Below are positions 24,301-35,865 of a stretch of DNA of 64,000 bases, in pieces; positions within the stretch are counted from its first letter, which is position 1; every line of letters begins with the position of its first letter. The notes below the pieces were generated by a model. That model worked only from the letters and a program-made list of their open reading frames with translations. It was not told the origin of the DNA and searched no databases. The position numbers and the translations under genes were made by a program. The DNA is from Spinacia oleracea (taxonomy: Eukaryota; Streptophyta; Magnoliopsida; Caryophyllales; Amaranthaceae), in contig NC_079491.1 of assembly GCF_020520425.1 (NCBI RefSeq), positions 2,418,001-2,482,000 on the forward strand, in the 5' to 3' direction.

Positions 24301-26456
24301 AGAAGCAGACAAACAACACAACAGCAGCAGACAACAGCAACGGCAACCATAGGAGTGGGTTGGTGGTAGTACAATTGTGTTAGCAATAAAAAGGGGGGAG
24401 GGCAGTAGAATCATTATTGTGTTTTGTGTTAAGAAAGTGGAGACTTGTGACCTAAAGTCACTATTTTGGAGATTGGCAACCTCAAGTTGCTATTTTGTGT
24501 TAAGCTTCCCTGTAAGTTGAACTTTCAGTAATCAAACCATTCATTCCTCTATTTAGCAGTCTATTCTGTGGTAGATTTGTGAGTCTATTCTGTGGAGACT
24601 TGTGACAAAAACATGAACTATAGTTTATTACAAAGTTTTGCAACAGCCACGAAACAGAAATTTCCACTATGTAAAGAAAATGGTCCCTAGTTCTTTACTA
24701 TAGACTTCAACCTTAGTCATCCCAACTTTCTTAATTTATGGGGTTTTCAAATGGTAGAACTAAATAATGAAGTATATCTGTATATTGACTACAATATGCT
24801 TTATATTTGTATGGGCATATCCAAATTGTTGGCTTAAGATTTTAGAAAGCAACAGGCAAAAATACTGCATCCTCGTAGAATTTCTACTGCAAAGATATTA
24901 CAGCAAACAGACACTAGTGTATGCATAGTAGAAATACGCTTCAAAGCTCACATTACTACATCCGTGCAACAAGTGTCCATTACAGTAGAACATTTTCTTT
25001 GTTCAATAACTCCAATCCTATTTCCATACCCAGGTCATGAACCATCCACTAAACATGTAAAGAAACTTCTGACTCTCTAAGTAAATACCAATAACTCAGA
25101 CACAATAGATGATCTACAACATGGAATTGCCATGCTATTGATATGAGAGCTCTGAAAGGTACCTTAGTTCGTCCATAGAATTGTTTATGTTAATGTCAAA
25201 ATTGGCCTCGATCATCAATGTACACCAAACCATATACAGTTAACTCTTATAAAACATATACTTCACTCAACTCTTAGGCTCTGTTATGTTCACCTTATTT
25301 CCACTTATTTCAGGAAAAGTGGAAAAGTAAGTTATGATAAGACAAGTTCGGGAAAGAAAAAGGGTTGACCAAGTACAATTATAACTAAAATAAGTTTTGA
25401 TAAGTTCAGGTTAGTTCAAATAAGTTCAGATAAGTTCGGATAAGATAAGATAACTTCAAGAAAAATAAGTGAAAATCAAGTGAATAGAACGCACCCTTAT
25501 TGAATGGCGTCGCAACAAGCTGTCATGATTAATTGATCATGAACTAGGAAGAGTGGGAACAACACTAGCGAGTGGGCTACTACAAAGATGGAGAGTAATT
25601 CCTCAAAAGTAGAATCAGAGGACGTCCACAATACACAACATTACTTTTGACTAGGTTAACTACGGTTCAGCAGGCATATGAATCTAACATTAGACCTGAT
25701 TTCGGTTTCTAATTTGAACCATACAGTATGAAACAAACTCTCATTTTCCCATGCTCATAGTATAGTACATAAAACTATCTATGTATAGTTCATAAAGCAG
25801 GGAAACTCAAACATGTGTGTCCCAATACTATGACTAGAATTATAAAGACAACAACATAATGTACGGAGTAATTAGTTTTGATTTAGCTTAGCAATAATCA
25901 ATACCCTAATGCCATAATTTGTCACTACAGTTGGCCAATTGCACAAAAAATAAAAACCCAGAACATAAATTTGTACACTAATTCATAAACCAAGAATATC
26001 CATGAAAAAACCTGAAATTTGATTGAATTTAATCTAACAAATCCCAATACAGTCTATAATTATAAAGACAACATAATGTAATTAGTTTTAGCTTAGCAAT
26101 AATCAATACCCTAAAGCCATAATTTGTCACTACAATTGGCCAATTGCACAAAAAATAAAAACCCAGAACATAAATTTGTACACTAATTCATAAACCAAAA
26201 ATATCCATGAAAAACCCTGAAATTTGAATGAATTTAATCCAACAAAATCCCAATACAGTTCCCATAATTGTCAACAAAAAAATGATAAGTTTAGAGAAGG
26301 GAGAATACCCTGAATAAGTGCATCGCGAGGGAGTTGGCCTTTAAGGTTGCGGAGAGAGAAAAGAGACCTGAAACGCTCAGAAATGGGCTGAGTTTGATCC
26401 ACAAGCCTGTCACATAGAAATTTGACTGTTTCTTCTGAAGCTTCAAATGAACCCAT
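21376..26456 (-). CDS. DOHH: Deoxyhypusine hydroxylase, complete
   Basis: Seven exons: 26309-26456, 23864-23997, 23550-23770, 23315-23453, 22412-22538, 21496-21614, 21376-21417, giving 930 nt and 309 residues in one frame. The enzyme hydroxylates deoxyhypusine on eIF5A in the cytosol, the last step of hypusine formation. It is a HEAT-repeat dyad with a di-iron site held by four His-Glu pairs, all visible: AHE (60-61), VRHE (93-94), LRHE (213-214) and VRHE (246-247). Each is followed by a helix of the AAEALGAIG or VAYVLGQMQ type. The acidic linker ([16 protein letters not shown]) between the two halves is as in plant homologues. The start is the first ATG before [12 protein letters not shown]-rich 5' UTR sequence follows upstream, and the gene is divergent to the BET1-like gene. 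Confidence 0.96.
21712..21896. mobile_element. Tourist-like element ('gttcacctta' family), decayed
   Basis: It starts after TTA with gctctgttcaccttagttcc and ends gtgaatagaacgcacc. It has internal ataagttcagataag repeats. It lies in DOHH intron 5. Other copies are at 25277, 44357, 50227 and 60895. Confidence 0.6.
21963..21999. repeat. 18-bp direct repeat
   Basis: cattcagggacaggataa occurs twice in a row within DOHH intron 5. Confidence 0.8.
22617..23071. mobile_element. hAT-like non-autonomous element
   Basis: Ends tagagctggcaaaa and, inverted, tagagccgacaat. Flanks are ttcaatcc and ctcaatcc (7 of 8 bases), an 8-bp duplication. Inside near both ends are ccaacccaac and gggttgggt arrays. It lies in DOHH intron 4. 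Confidence 0.75.
25277..25496. mobile_element. Tourist-like element ('gttcacctta' family)
   Basis: Ends ggctctgttatgttcacc and gtgaatagaacgcaccc, flanked by TTA at 25274-25276 and 25497-25499. Internal repeats of aagttcagataag. Confidence 0.75.
25821..26250. repeat. Direct tandem duplication of about 215 bp
   Basis: The block starting near tataaagacaac at 25841 recurs from 26061 with about 95 percent visible identity (for example taccctaatgcc versus taccctaaagcc). It lies in DOHH intron 1, close to exon 1. Confidence 0.85.
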
Positions 26457-26650
26457 TTCTTTATCTTTGTGATTTTTGTGCAATAACACCAGAAAAATAA
26501 TAGATATGCAGGTTTATAGAAGAGCAGAGTTGAAGGAGAAAGAGGAAGAGAAAGAGAAAGAGGGGAGAATCAGATTCTTTGAATGGTGGGAGCTTCAGAA
26601 ATCAAAACCCAGGAGGGATGTGAATTGTGAAGAGAGACTCGAAGGTTAAA
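26457..26650 (-). promoter_or_regulatory. Likely DOHH 5' UTR and core promoter
   Basis: On the minus strand the stretch 26530-26570 is almost pure CT (plus strand gagaaagaggaagagaaag), as often seen in plant 5' UTRs. No TATA box could be placed with confidence. Confidence 0.35.
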
Positions 26651-28557
26651 ATGGTCATTAATCTCGAGGGTAAAACGGTCATTTCAATGTCGTATTATTT
26701 TATCACCTTAGTCATCTTGACCTCTCAAGAACCGACTAATCAAGTTGGTATTGACATAGTGGTTGTTCACTGTATCTTAACTAATGGATTGTCCAATAAT
26801 TGAAATATGCGGGGCGAGAGGGTTAGTCACTATTGTTGGCGGTTTACACCTGGATTACACACCCAAAAAAAAAAAAAAACAAATCAAAACCGACTAGACA
26901 TGAATTATCAACTAGATAACTCAAGTTGGCCCTACTTAACAATTAATATGGCTAATATGATGCATTTTGCATAATTAGCTAGTATTAATTCACAAACATA
27001 CTAAATGACTTGCTCTAACATGAATCTTATAGCATCTCATCAAAATTATTGATCTTTACTTAGAATCAAACATTTTTGCTCTTTTAGTAAGTCCTGGTTT
27101 AGAAATGTTCAGTTATGAAAGACTCAATAAATTCAGACTCATGTTAAATTGTTCTGGAAAATCCAATAAGTTGGAGAAGAGTTATGTCCACTTATAAATC
27201 TAATGGAGTTTCCACATTAAAACCAATTGGCAACAGTGGGAGTAACTCTACAAGTTTATAATGTGGTATTCTCTTCTCTTTCTTCAATGTGTGACAATTC
27301 ATGTGATAACATTGGGTTTCAACAATTCATCAATTAATTTTGACGTTTCACCATTATATAAGAAAAAACATAGTCAAATGAAATTTTGTCAAATTCATAT
27401 CACTGCGAGAATAGTAAATATTAACTTTATATTTTTACTTATACGCATTTATAAATATTACGGAATAATGTAAAAAAAAACGTATTTGAATACGTACAAA
27501 AATACATGTTGCAAACTTGCATGTATAGTGGAACAAAGGTAGTCACCCCGCAACCCATTCTTGTGAGGTGGTTTCCGCCCCCTCCGGGCGCCTTCAAACT
27601 CAATTTTGACGTCTCACGTAAAGATTCGTCAGCAGCTGGCGGCATCATCATCAAAGACAGCACAGGAAAAGCAATCATTGCAAAATCCTTCAATTTTGGT
27701 GACTCTCAAGTCTACATGGCAGAAGCCCTTGCACTTCACAAGGGCCTTCAAGAGGCTATCAGCCGCGACATCAAAGATATTCACATTGAGGGTGACAATT
27801 TACTGGTTATCAACTCCCTGTCAGGAACCTGGAAGCCACCCTGGAAACTCCAGAACATCATTCAAGATAGCAAGTTACTCCTTCAACACTTCAGCACCAC
27901 GCATATCAAGCATATTTTTAGAGAGGCAAATAGAGCAGCAGATTGGATAGCTAATGTTGGTCATCTTATCATAGATCCCATGTGTATCACCCCGAACTCC
28001 AGCCCCAATCTAGATAATATTGTACAAACTGATAGCTTAGGTTTCACCCTTGTGCGAAGGGGAACCTAAGTCTCTTTTTCCTTACCTTTATATATAAAAA
28101 AAAAAGTGGAACAAAGGTAGTAGAAAGTTAAGAAATGATCTAGTAACTTCCAATTATGCCCTTGTTTTTTTTCCCTTGTGCATTTATTAGGCATTTAGCA
28201 ACCTTTTTTTAGTAATTTAATGGAGTTTGTTTAAGGCATAAACAAAGGGTTAATCAAAAAGGGAAAACCTGATCTTCCTTTTTCAGGTAATGACTCATCA
28301 TCACTCCTTCCACCCTTTCCCTCAATTTCGTCTTCAAATTCATTTTTCTTAAGATCCCAATTTCCCGTTCATAATTTGGTAAACCCTAAATCACACCCCC
28401 AAATCAATTTTTAAATTTATACGGAGTACCAAGTGTGTTTTTCTACTGATTGCTACGTTGTTATTCTTACTACGTTTTTCATTTTCTCTTTTTTCAGATC
28501 ACTGAAAGCTTCGATCACTGATTACCTGCGCTGTTTTCTTGATCTCTTGCTCCATCT
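26651..28557. other. Divergent intergenic region between DOHH and BET1-like gene
   Basis: About 2.1 kb separate the two start codons. A LINE insertion (27544-28104) occupies 0.56 kb of it. The remainder is AT-rich; I see no further gene. The 28270-28557 part is pyrimidine-rich and may be the 5' UTR of the BET1-like gene. Confidence 0.5.
27544..28104 (+). mobile_element. Young 5'-truncated LINE with RNase H domain
   Basis: A 561-bp insertion has an A-tail and a perfect 17-bp target duplication, agtggaacaaaggtagt, at 27527-27543 and 28105-28121. The reading frame 27506-28069 (187 residues, about 13 of them from flanking DNA) is uninterrupted. From WFPPPPGAFKLNFDVS on it is the RNase H domain found at the C-terminus of plant L1-type LINE polyproteins. 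The acidic/catalytic positions D35, E73 (MAEALAL), D97 (IEGDNLL) and D146 (RAADWIAN) are all present. Reverse transcriptase and endonuclease are absent, as expected of truncated target-primed insertion. It lies between two divergent promoters, so transcription is possible but unproven. Confidence 0.85.
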
Positions 28558-31500
28558 ATGAATCCGAGAAGGTTTGCTTATTGATTTTTGGATTTCCTGT
28601 TGTTTTTTTGGGCTCAACTGATTGGTTTTATTGCTTATTTTCCCGTTTCCACAATTTTGTCGGCATTTCTGAAGTATGATTAGCGAGAGATTCAATTGGG
28701 AAGGGGGTTGTTGATTGATTGAATTCTGAAATTTTTGTTTTGATTTGAATCTTTTGTGGTGCTGAAGCTTTGAAGTTTAGAAATGTGATTCCTTCTATGT
28801 GTCATCAATTATCGAGCAATGTTGTGAACTGTATATCCGTGAAAAGGTCGAATGTTGTTCCGACTTTCTAGAATTGTCAGGGGTGGGATTTTGATAAGGA
28901 TTTCCATGGTGCATGAAGGTAGTTGGTTTCTCATTGGATCATTTTGTTTTTCCTGATTGCAAGTAAAAGAGCTAATATTGTGCTAATTAACTGCTTGCTG
29001 ATAGCTGGATCTGTAGAAAGAAACAATGGATAAACTATTAACCTCAAAAACTAAATTCCAAACCTGTTCCTGTATTCCCATATTGCTGTAATGGATAGCA
29101 TATTAGCTTTTAGAACTATGGCAATGGCCTGGTTCTATCTGTGACGCTGTTGTCCATTAATGGAATGTCCAAAATTTTGCCTTCTGAGAGTTCCTGTGTC
29201 GTTCACACAATTACATTATACAAGTAATATTTAGTCAAATTACCGTGTTCCTTCCTTCGTGGGTTATGGAATTTGGTTGTACATCGTGCAAAACTTGTTC
29301 ATGTGTTTGCATTAATGATAGCAAGGTCTGAGGATGCCTAGGAAGCTAGCTGTGCTGGTTTGAAGTTGACATTATATGATATCTATGAACGATGCAAAGA
29401 TTACGAAGAATCTTTGTGGCATTCGAGTGATTAGTGAAGCTTTTTTATGTTAATTTAGACTTCTTTACAATGCCTGAATATATGATACATATGTATAAAA
29501 AGTTCAAGGTGCACCAAGGCGACAGCCGACAGGGGTCTTGATGTCTTGTTGCGCCAAAGTGTGCGTCATTGAAGTGAGACGCGCTGTATAAAGTTTAAAA
29601 AACCTAACTGAAGTGTGCCTCGTCACTTTAAGTGCACCTCAGGTGCCGCTTCTTTGAATGCGGCTCACCTAGAACTAAAAAAATGCTTACCCCCTAGCCT
29701 TGGCCCGTTTATCATACACTGTGTCTTACTATTAACATGTTCCCCTGAGCACGAGCCTTATTCCCCATATCGTTACAGATCAAGTTAGGTTCTGTTAGGG
29801 AATATTCTAACAAAAAATTTGGAGGCGTCGATGTTTTGAAGGGCTTAATGTTTACATTAGTTGTAAAATGATCTACTATCTCCTGCATCAGGGTGAATTG
29901 CAAGGAGGTAAAAGAAACCCCATAATGGTGTACGTGTTGCATGTTCTCACATGCTCTTCTGCTTTTTAAGACTTCTAATATTGAGCCAGAGTCTCAAGGC
30001 CCTCAAGACATCATTTGATGGCTTAACTTCATCTACCTTATATGATGTGCTGCAAGAACTGTATCCCTCAAAGAGCGGCTTATTTTGATGGTTTTCTTTG
30101 TTTATATTTCCACTCTACATGGAATCTTAACCTGACCTTCCCTTTGTTGCAGATTAAGTTTTGTGTTTTACCTGATAGATCTTTGTCTACTCCCTTGAAT
30201 GTTTGTAATTTTGATGCTTTGTTGATCTCTTTTTTCCTTACTTAACGGCAGAAATGTTTTCATTGGTCATGGTCCTTTACATCTATAGCTAAAGCTTCCA
30301 ACGATTTCTTGTTTGCTTGCAGGGATTATAGAGGCTCTAGAACTTCTGCTTTTGATGGCATTGAGGAGGGAGGTATCAGGGCCTCGTCCTCGTATTCCTC
30401 TCATGAAATTGATGAACATGACAATGATACAGCACTTGATGGATTGCAAGACAGAGTTAACCTTCTGAAAAGAGTATGTATTTTCTCCTTGGAGAATTGA
30501 TTGCGTATCTGATTTGCTGCATCTTGGGGCTATGGCTACCTTAACCAGATCCCAATTAATTTATGTCACATTTTCATCCATCTAATGCACTCTTATTTGT
30601 GTATGAGTTTAGCTTTTTAGTTTATGTTTTTAACTTTAGGTCTGAAAACTGGTTTTCTTTGAAGAAAATGATTTTGATTTGTGAAAGCTAACGGTATGGT
30701 TACCTAATGGCCCTTAAGTCCTTAACTTCTTTTGTCTTCAAACTGCTGGCTTGTCTTTGTGTATCAGTGTATGCCCATGGAAAATTCTTGGGAATATTAG
30801 AAATTACAATGTCATTTAGTTGTTTTAGGTAACATTACCATGTGTCATGTAGCTAATGTGAAAGGCTCCTCCATCTCCAGCTTCCTAAGAATTGTATTTG
30901 GGTGATAAACATGCACTGGTAATGGAGTTGTTTTGACTCTATATATATCCCACTTTAATCCAGTCTAGAACACAACATAAAAAAGAACCTGGTTTTTGGG
31001 CAATTGCAAAATATGCGAAGTGGAAAATGCAGTCTAAGTGATAGGGACTTCCGGACTTGTATCCCTTGATGACTATTAGGCACTTATTCTTGACTACTGG
31101 GGAGACAAATGCAATTATGCCGTATTTATTCAGGACTTCGGAAGTTAGGAGGGATGTCAACTTTTGCAAACTACTACGTAGTACTGTTTTACCAACAACT
31201 AATAGAATTTGCTAGAGTTGTGTTGACTACTATAATTGTTACACCTAATTATAAATCTAGTGTGTCAACTTGCTGACCAAAGTAACTTTGGGGAGGAAAG
31301 TGGAATTATGCCACAATATCAAATTACCAATCTGTTCTCTAAGTTTTAATCTATGCCCAACATAGGTTATCTACTTCAATCTGTTCTCTAAGTTTTAATC
31401 TATGCCCAACATAGGTTATCTATTTCTATGCATACCTGAATTCAAGGCCTCTGCTAGGTTGTTCTTTTGCGTCCTTGTTTTTCTATTGTGCTTATATTCA

Positions 31501-32281
31501 TTGACTTGTTCCATTGAAACTTAAAACCCATAATAATGGAGTCAAATAGGCGTGTTTTCTTAGACAACAAAATAAATGCAAAAGGTAAATGGTTACTTAT
31601 CCCAAATGATGCACTTATTGATGATAAATATAGTAGCCAAAACTAATCTCTTGATTGGGTATTGTGCTACTCGTTGCAGTTAAGTGGTGACATAAATGAA
31701 GAAGTTGATGCTCATAACCGGATGTTGGATAGAATGGTATGTTTGTGATAATCACTCACTACTAGCTCCATATCTTGAATGGTATATGTAGTCATTTTGC
31801 TACCATATTGAGACTTTTACTTGAACTTATCAAATATACTCTTTTAGGGCAACGAGATGGATTCATCACGAGGATTCTTGTCAGGAACTGTGGATCGGTT
31901 TAAGCAGGTAAATTTGATATTCTTATGCATACTCCCTTATCGGCGCGTTTGGTAGCCGGCCATAAATGGTCTCAATGGGAATGAATTTGTATGTAAATTT
32001 GTAAGGAAAATCAATATCCATTCCCATGATAATGCTAGTTTACTCATAACAATCTCTTTTTCTTATAAATTTCCATTACCATTTGGGGAGTGGTTTTAGG
32101 TTGGAATGCAAATTTATGAAGAAAAAAACCAAGTTTGAGACCAAATCAGACTGTTTTGTGCTGACTAAATTTCCCCTTCTCACTTTGACAGGCATTCGAG
32201 ACCAAATCAAGCAGACGAATGTTTACTCTTGTGGCCTCATTTGTGGTTCTTTTCCTTATTATCTACTATCTTACTAGGTAA
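28558..32281 (+). CDS. BET11: BET1-like SNARE, complete
   Basis: Exons 28558-28571, 30323-30473, 31680-31736, 31848-31907 and 32192-32281 give 372 nt and 123 residues. The product matches plant BET1-like SNAREs (Arabidopsis BET11/BS14a, 122 residues): N-terminal MNPRRDYRGSR, then FDGIEEGGIRA, a SNARE helix at about 40-98 (DGLQDRVNLLKR, EVDAHNRMLDRM) and a C-terminal anchor at 105-121 (VASFVVLFLIIYY). It is a Qc-type SNARE for ER-Golgi vesicle fusion. All junctions are gt-ag and in phase. Exon 1 has only 14 coding bases. Intron 4 (31908-32191) is largely filled by a Tourist-like element. BET11 rather than a paralogue is a best guess. Confidence 0.95.
29500..29690. repeat. Possible degraded repeat in BET11 intron 1
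   Basis: A locally GC-rich stretch (aggtgcaccaaggcgacag ... aagtgcacctcaggtgccg) stands out from the AT-rich intron. The family is not identified. The rest of intron 1 (28572-30322) holds nothing I recognise. Confidence 0.3.
31328..31425. repeat. 49-bp perfect-looking tandem duplication
   Basis: The block starting caatctgttctctaag is repeated once from 31377 (the copies differ near their ends, ctacttc versus ctatttc). It lies in BET11 intron 2. Confidence 0.9.
31941..32145. mobile_element. Tourist-like element, one-ended copy
   Basis: It starts cggcgcgtttggtagccgg and is over 80 percent alike to the full element at 62641-62955. The right end is lost before the acceptor of BET11 exon 5. Confidence 0.6.
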
Positions 32282-32605
32282 TCCCCCAAATAGCTAGAAA
32301 TTGATACAACTCCAGGCTTTGTATCTGAATTGGGTTGCTAGTTCGAGTCTCTTCTTTCTCAGTTACCGTGTTTTTCACATGATATCGGTACATGCCAGAT
32401 TGTAAAGAAATTATAAAGCTGTGATATGGGTACTTGAATGTATGAAGTTCTTTTGAGTGTGGTTTCAGATGTTTCCAGTTAAATGAATATATTTCTTGCC
32501 TTTTTTTTAGCTAATCTTCGTTTGTGAAATTTGAACGGCTAACTGTAAGCTGCTTCATATGCTTGGTTTGGAGATGCTTACTGCATAGAGGCATAGAGCT
32601 TAATA

Positions 32606-32816
32606 TAAGCTCCGTTTCATTAAGTAATTTATGCTTTGAAAAATATGTCGAAGAGTCAAAACTTTGACCATAAAAATTATCCTGAGATATTTTGTTAGAT
32701 TCGTCTCGAAATGTATTTTATAAATATCATCTTCTTATATTTTTTTACCATCTATAATTGGATATGTTAACGGTCAAACATTGCGTTGGAGTCCGTGCAA
32801 ATAGTAAGTGAAGTAT
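32606..32816. mobile_element. Decayed Stowaway-like element
   Basis: It begins ctccgtttcattaag and contains the family words gtcaaacattgcgttggagt and ccgtgcaaatagtaagtg seen in the copies at 4253 and 49025. The right terminus is eroded. Confidence 0.5.
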
Positions 32817-32966
32817 TTAATAGCAAGATCCAAATTCCTTTTTCACTTACAAATAATCGGTTTTTCCCCCAACATTTCCCAATAGTATCCAATGAAAGCT
32901 AATAAGTTGTACGATTGTAGAACATCCACTTATATAGTTCTGGGTTTGCCTAAAAGCTACGGCATA

Positions 32967-33545
32967 CAGGGATGTCAACGAGTCGAGTCGAGTATTTGGT
33001 TCTTTGAGCTAGGCTTGATAAGAAATTTCGAGCTCGAGCTTGAGTCGAGGTTAACCAAACTTCATTTCCCATGTTCGAGCTTGGCTCGTTTAAGTTTTTC
33101 ATTGTTCGAGCTTAGCTCACGAGTAACTCGTTTAAAGCAAGCTCGAGTCGAGCCGATCTATATCAATATAAATGAGCTTTTCACAAATGAACCTTGATAA
33201 ACAAGCAAGATCGAATTTAAACGAACATATTAATAAACGAAATATTATTATAAATTATTAAAGAATAACCAATTCAAATAAAGTTTTTGCATATTATACT
33301 TACTACTCCAATACGGAGTACTATTTTATAATCTTGTAAAATAAAAACATTCTAAAAGTCGAAGTCCAACATAATAATTGCAACTTAGTTCTAACTTAAA
33401 ATTTGAGTTTGAGCGAGCTTTAAACGAGCCTATAAACGGATATGGGCGAGCTCATAAACGAACATGAACGAGCTGTTCGCGAGCCAAATACCAAGTTGTT
33501 CGAGCTAGTATAATTTGTTAAACGAGCATCAAACTATTGTTTGGA
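32967..33545. mobile_element. hAT-like non-autonomous repeat ('gagctcgag' family)
   Basis: It begins cagggatgtcaacgagtcg and has many gagctcgag, ttcgagct and aaacgagc words in both halves. Clean right end and target duplication not found. Just after it, 33560-33700 has a T run and a reverse B-box-like aactcgaacccgagatc that may be SINE-derived. Confidence 0.45.
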
Positions 33546-33699
33546 CTCTTTTATTTATTAATGAACGAGTTTTTTTTTCTTCTAAAATTCGGGAGTTTGC
33601 ACCGATGGATAGCACCGTAGCATCCCTCCCAGTTGAGATTTTTTCCTTATCTAAAACTCGAACCCGAGATCTTGATTGTTTCCGCAAATGTTAAATCAA

Positions 33700-34290
33700 T
33701 CAAATGCAAAATAAGATTGAAGCGCATACTCTCACATATCATGACACACAATTTTGAAATATGGTTTAATGCCCTTTAACACATGTCATTAACAATTTAA
33801 AGAACTTACCATTTAAGCTATGTAGTATAACATTTGTGTTTTTATGATTTCAACCAACCTTTAATATCTAAAAGAATTTTCTCACAAATAAAAAATAACT
33901 AAAATGAACAGAAACAATTTTTTATGTACTAATTAATTACTCATCAAACCATTATACTTCGTATCTCTCGCTCATCTAACATTTAAATATACACTTTAAA
34001 AATTACGGGAAAAATAAAAACATTAATCTTACATTACTGGTAATATTGTGAGCCATCGCTCGGACCAACACCTAGCTAAAACCCTGTTCTTTTGGATTGA
34101 AAATTGTTAAGCTGAACTTATTTGACTTGTACTGAACTGAACTAAAATAATGAAAAAATATCCATAAAATTATGAAAACAATAATGAGATGGTTTAAAAT
34201 ATTTATGCGCCCTAAATATCATAATTACATTTACATGAACATGGAAGTTTTCCTACATTGAGATCTTTCAAGTAAAATATTATACTTACT
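33700..34290. other. Gene-free AT-rich stretch
   Basis: No coding signal. At 34080-34160 there is a scrap of the gttcacctta Tourist-like family. Confidence 0.5.
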
Positions 34291-34293
34291 AAC

Positions 34294-34387
34294 AACTTAA
34301 CAAGCAATCGTACTCGAGCAAAACTGAAATACAATTAAAAAACTTAACACGCAATCGTACTCGAGCAAAACTGAAATACAATTAAAA
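34294..34387. repeat. 47-bp tandem duplication beside tRNA-Gly
   Basis: Two copies (34294-34340, 34341-34387) beginning aacttaac differ by one base (aacaag versus aacacg). The second copy ends in the A run that is the tRNA terminator on the minus strand. Confidence 0.9.
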
Positions 34388-34395
34388 AATATATT

Positions 34396-34466
34396 TGCAC
34401 CAGCCGGGAATCGAACCCGGGTCTGTACCGTGGCAGGGTACTATTCTACCACTAGACCACTGGTGC
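34396..34466 (-). tRNA. trnG-GCC: tRNA-Gly (GCC)
   Basis: A 71-nt cloverleaf on the minus strand starts gcaccagtggtctagtgg and ends ggctggtgc plus discriminator A. The anticodon loop is ctgccac (GCC), with the T loop gttcgattc inside cccgg/ccggg. It matches nuclear plant tRNA-Gly. A TTTTTT terminator follows on its strand (34385-34390). Confidence 0.95.
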
Positions 34467-34827
34467 GTTTTGTTGAATGATATAAGAATTGAAAACTTTT
34501 AAAAGTAAACGTATTTAGTTAAATGTCATTCCCCTTTGATCTTTCTTTAGTCTTCAATCTTTTTTTTGACTCCCTGTTAACTTTCTCTTCAATATCCTTT
34601 TTATTTTAACTCTATGCAAAATAAAAATAAGGGTTCTCTGGACTGGATAGACATATATTGCTTTGAAAAATGTGACTATCAACTCTTTTCTCTTCAATTG
34701 TTTAAAACTTCAATAATCTATACCCCTTTGAGTATAATAATATAATTAGTAGCTTAGTACCTTTGTGGTGGGTTTTGTTCTACTTAAGTTTTGTAAACAA
34801 GTTGTTTTATTAATTGGTAAAGATTTA

Positions 34828-35062
34828 CGACAATTTTTGTGTAATACTGCCTTACCGGAAAGACCACTTTCATTGCTTAACTAATTGGTTTCATTGCTTA
34901 AATAATCAGTTTCCGTGTGTAACTAATAAATTTCATTGTTTAACTAATTTGTTCCAGTGATTAACTAATTAGTTTCAGTGTTTAACTAATTGATTCAATT
35001 GGTGAACTTATATGACATCAAGACGGTCTTTTGTGTAAGGCCGCCTTATATAAAAGTTTGTA
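34828..35062. mobile_element. Miniature element with 'aattagttaag' units
   Basis: Ends cgacaatttttgtgtaatac and ttatataaaagtttg are imperfect inverted repeats. Flanks are aaagattta (34819-34827) and aaagactta (35063-35071), a 9-bp duplication with one mismatch, so Mutator-type. Inside are about seven 20-bp units of the type tttcattgcttaactaat. Other copies: 3995 and 4961. Confidence 0.6.
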
Positions 35063-35538
35063 AAAGACTTATGTGAGATTGAAAAAGAGGTCAATATGCT
35101 TCAAGCACAATCAGCTGAATCAGCAAAGAAATCATTGTCATGGCTATAACAGATCTATAGACTCTCTCATTGAAAAATGATGTAAAACACTAAAACACAA
35201 CAATATGAAAGAAGGTATAAAAATGTTCGATATTTTGATCGAACGTAAGTCGGTAAGTGTTGTTGAAAGGAAGTTTTTATTTGATTTAAATGTTGTGTTT
35301 TGTGTATGATACTTTTAAATAATTTAATTGTTATTTCAATTACCAAAAAAACAAAATATTTTTGCAATTTGTTAAGTAGAATGAACATTACATTTGATGT
35401 TAAACATGATTTATATTAAAAATTAATTAGTGTAGTCTCCATAAATGATGTTTACATTCTTTGACTACTTCATTAAATCAATGACCTATATAACTATATT
35501 ATATATCTAGTGTCAATACATTATTCAAGAGAAACATA

Positions 35539-35865
35539 CTCCCTCCGTCCCGGAATACTCGACCCGGTTTGACCGGCACAGAGTTTAAGGGACTTGAATT
35601 GACTTATTTAATTTAATAGGTAGTAGTTGATAGTGAGGTATTATTTTAATGTAGTTAGTGGGATGTGGGTTAAGAGGTGGGGTTGGGGAGAGTAGGGGTT
35701 GAATTTTTAATTATTTTTTGTAGGGAGTAGGGGGTAGGTGGGTTAATAGGGGTGAAGTGATAAATAATATAATATTGTTAGAATATTTCCATTTTTAGAA
35801 ACAGTTCAAGTATTAAGGGACGGCCCGATAAGGAAAACAGGTCAAGTATTTCGGGACGGAGGGAG
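35539..35865. mobile_element. Stowaway element, 327 bp
   Basis: Ends ctccctccgtcccggaat and tcgggacggagggag are flanked by TA. Near-identical relatives lie at 46393 and 51498 in the opposite orientation. Non-coding. Confidence 0.9.

Larger units (their letters stand above)
24001..26308 (-). other. DOHH intron 1
   Basis: A 2.3-kb intron with a Tourist-like copy at 25277-25496 and a tandem duplication at 25821-26250. Otherwise AT-rich and without coding signal. Confidence 0.7.

Noticed and set aside
33560-33700. Possible second SINE family (T run plus reverse B-box-like sequence)
   Set aside because: No target duplication and no second copy in the window to define the ends, so it is only mentioned in a neighbouring entry.
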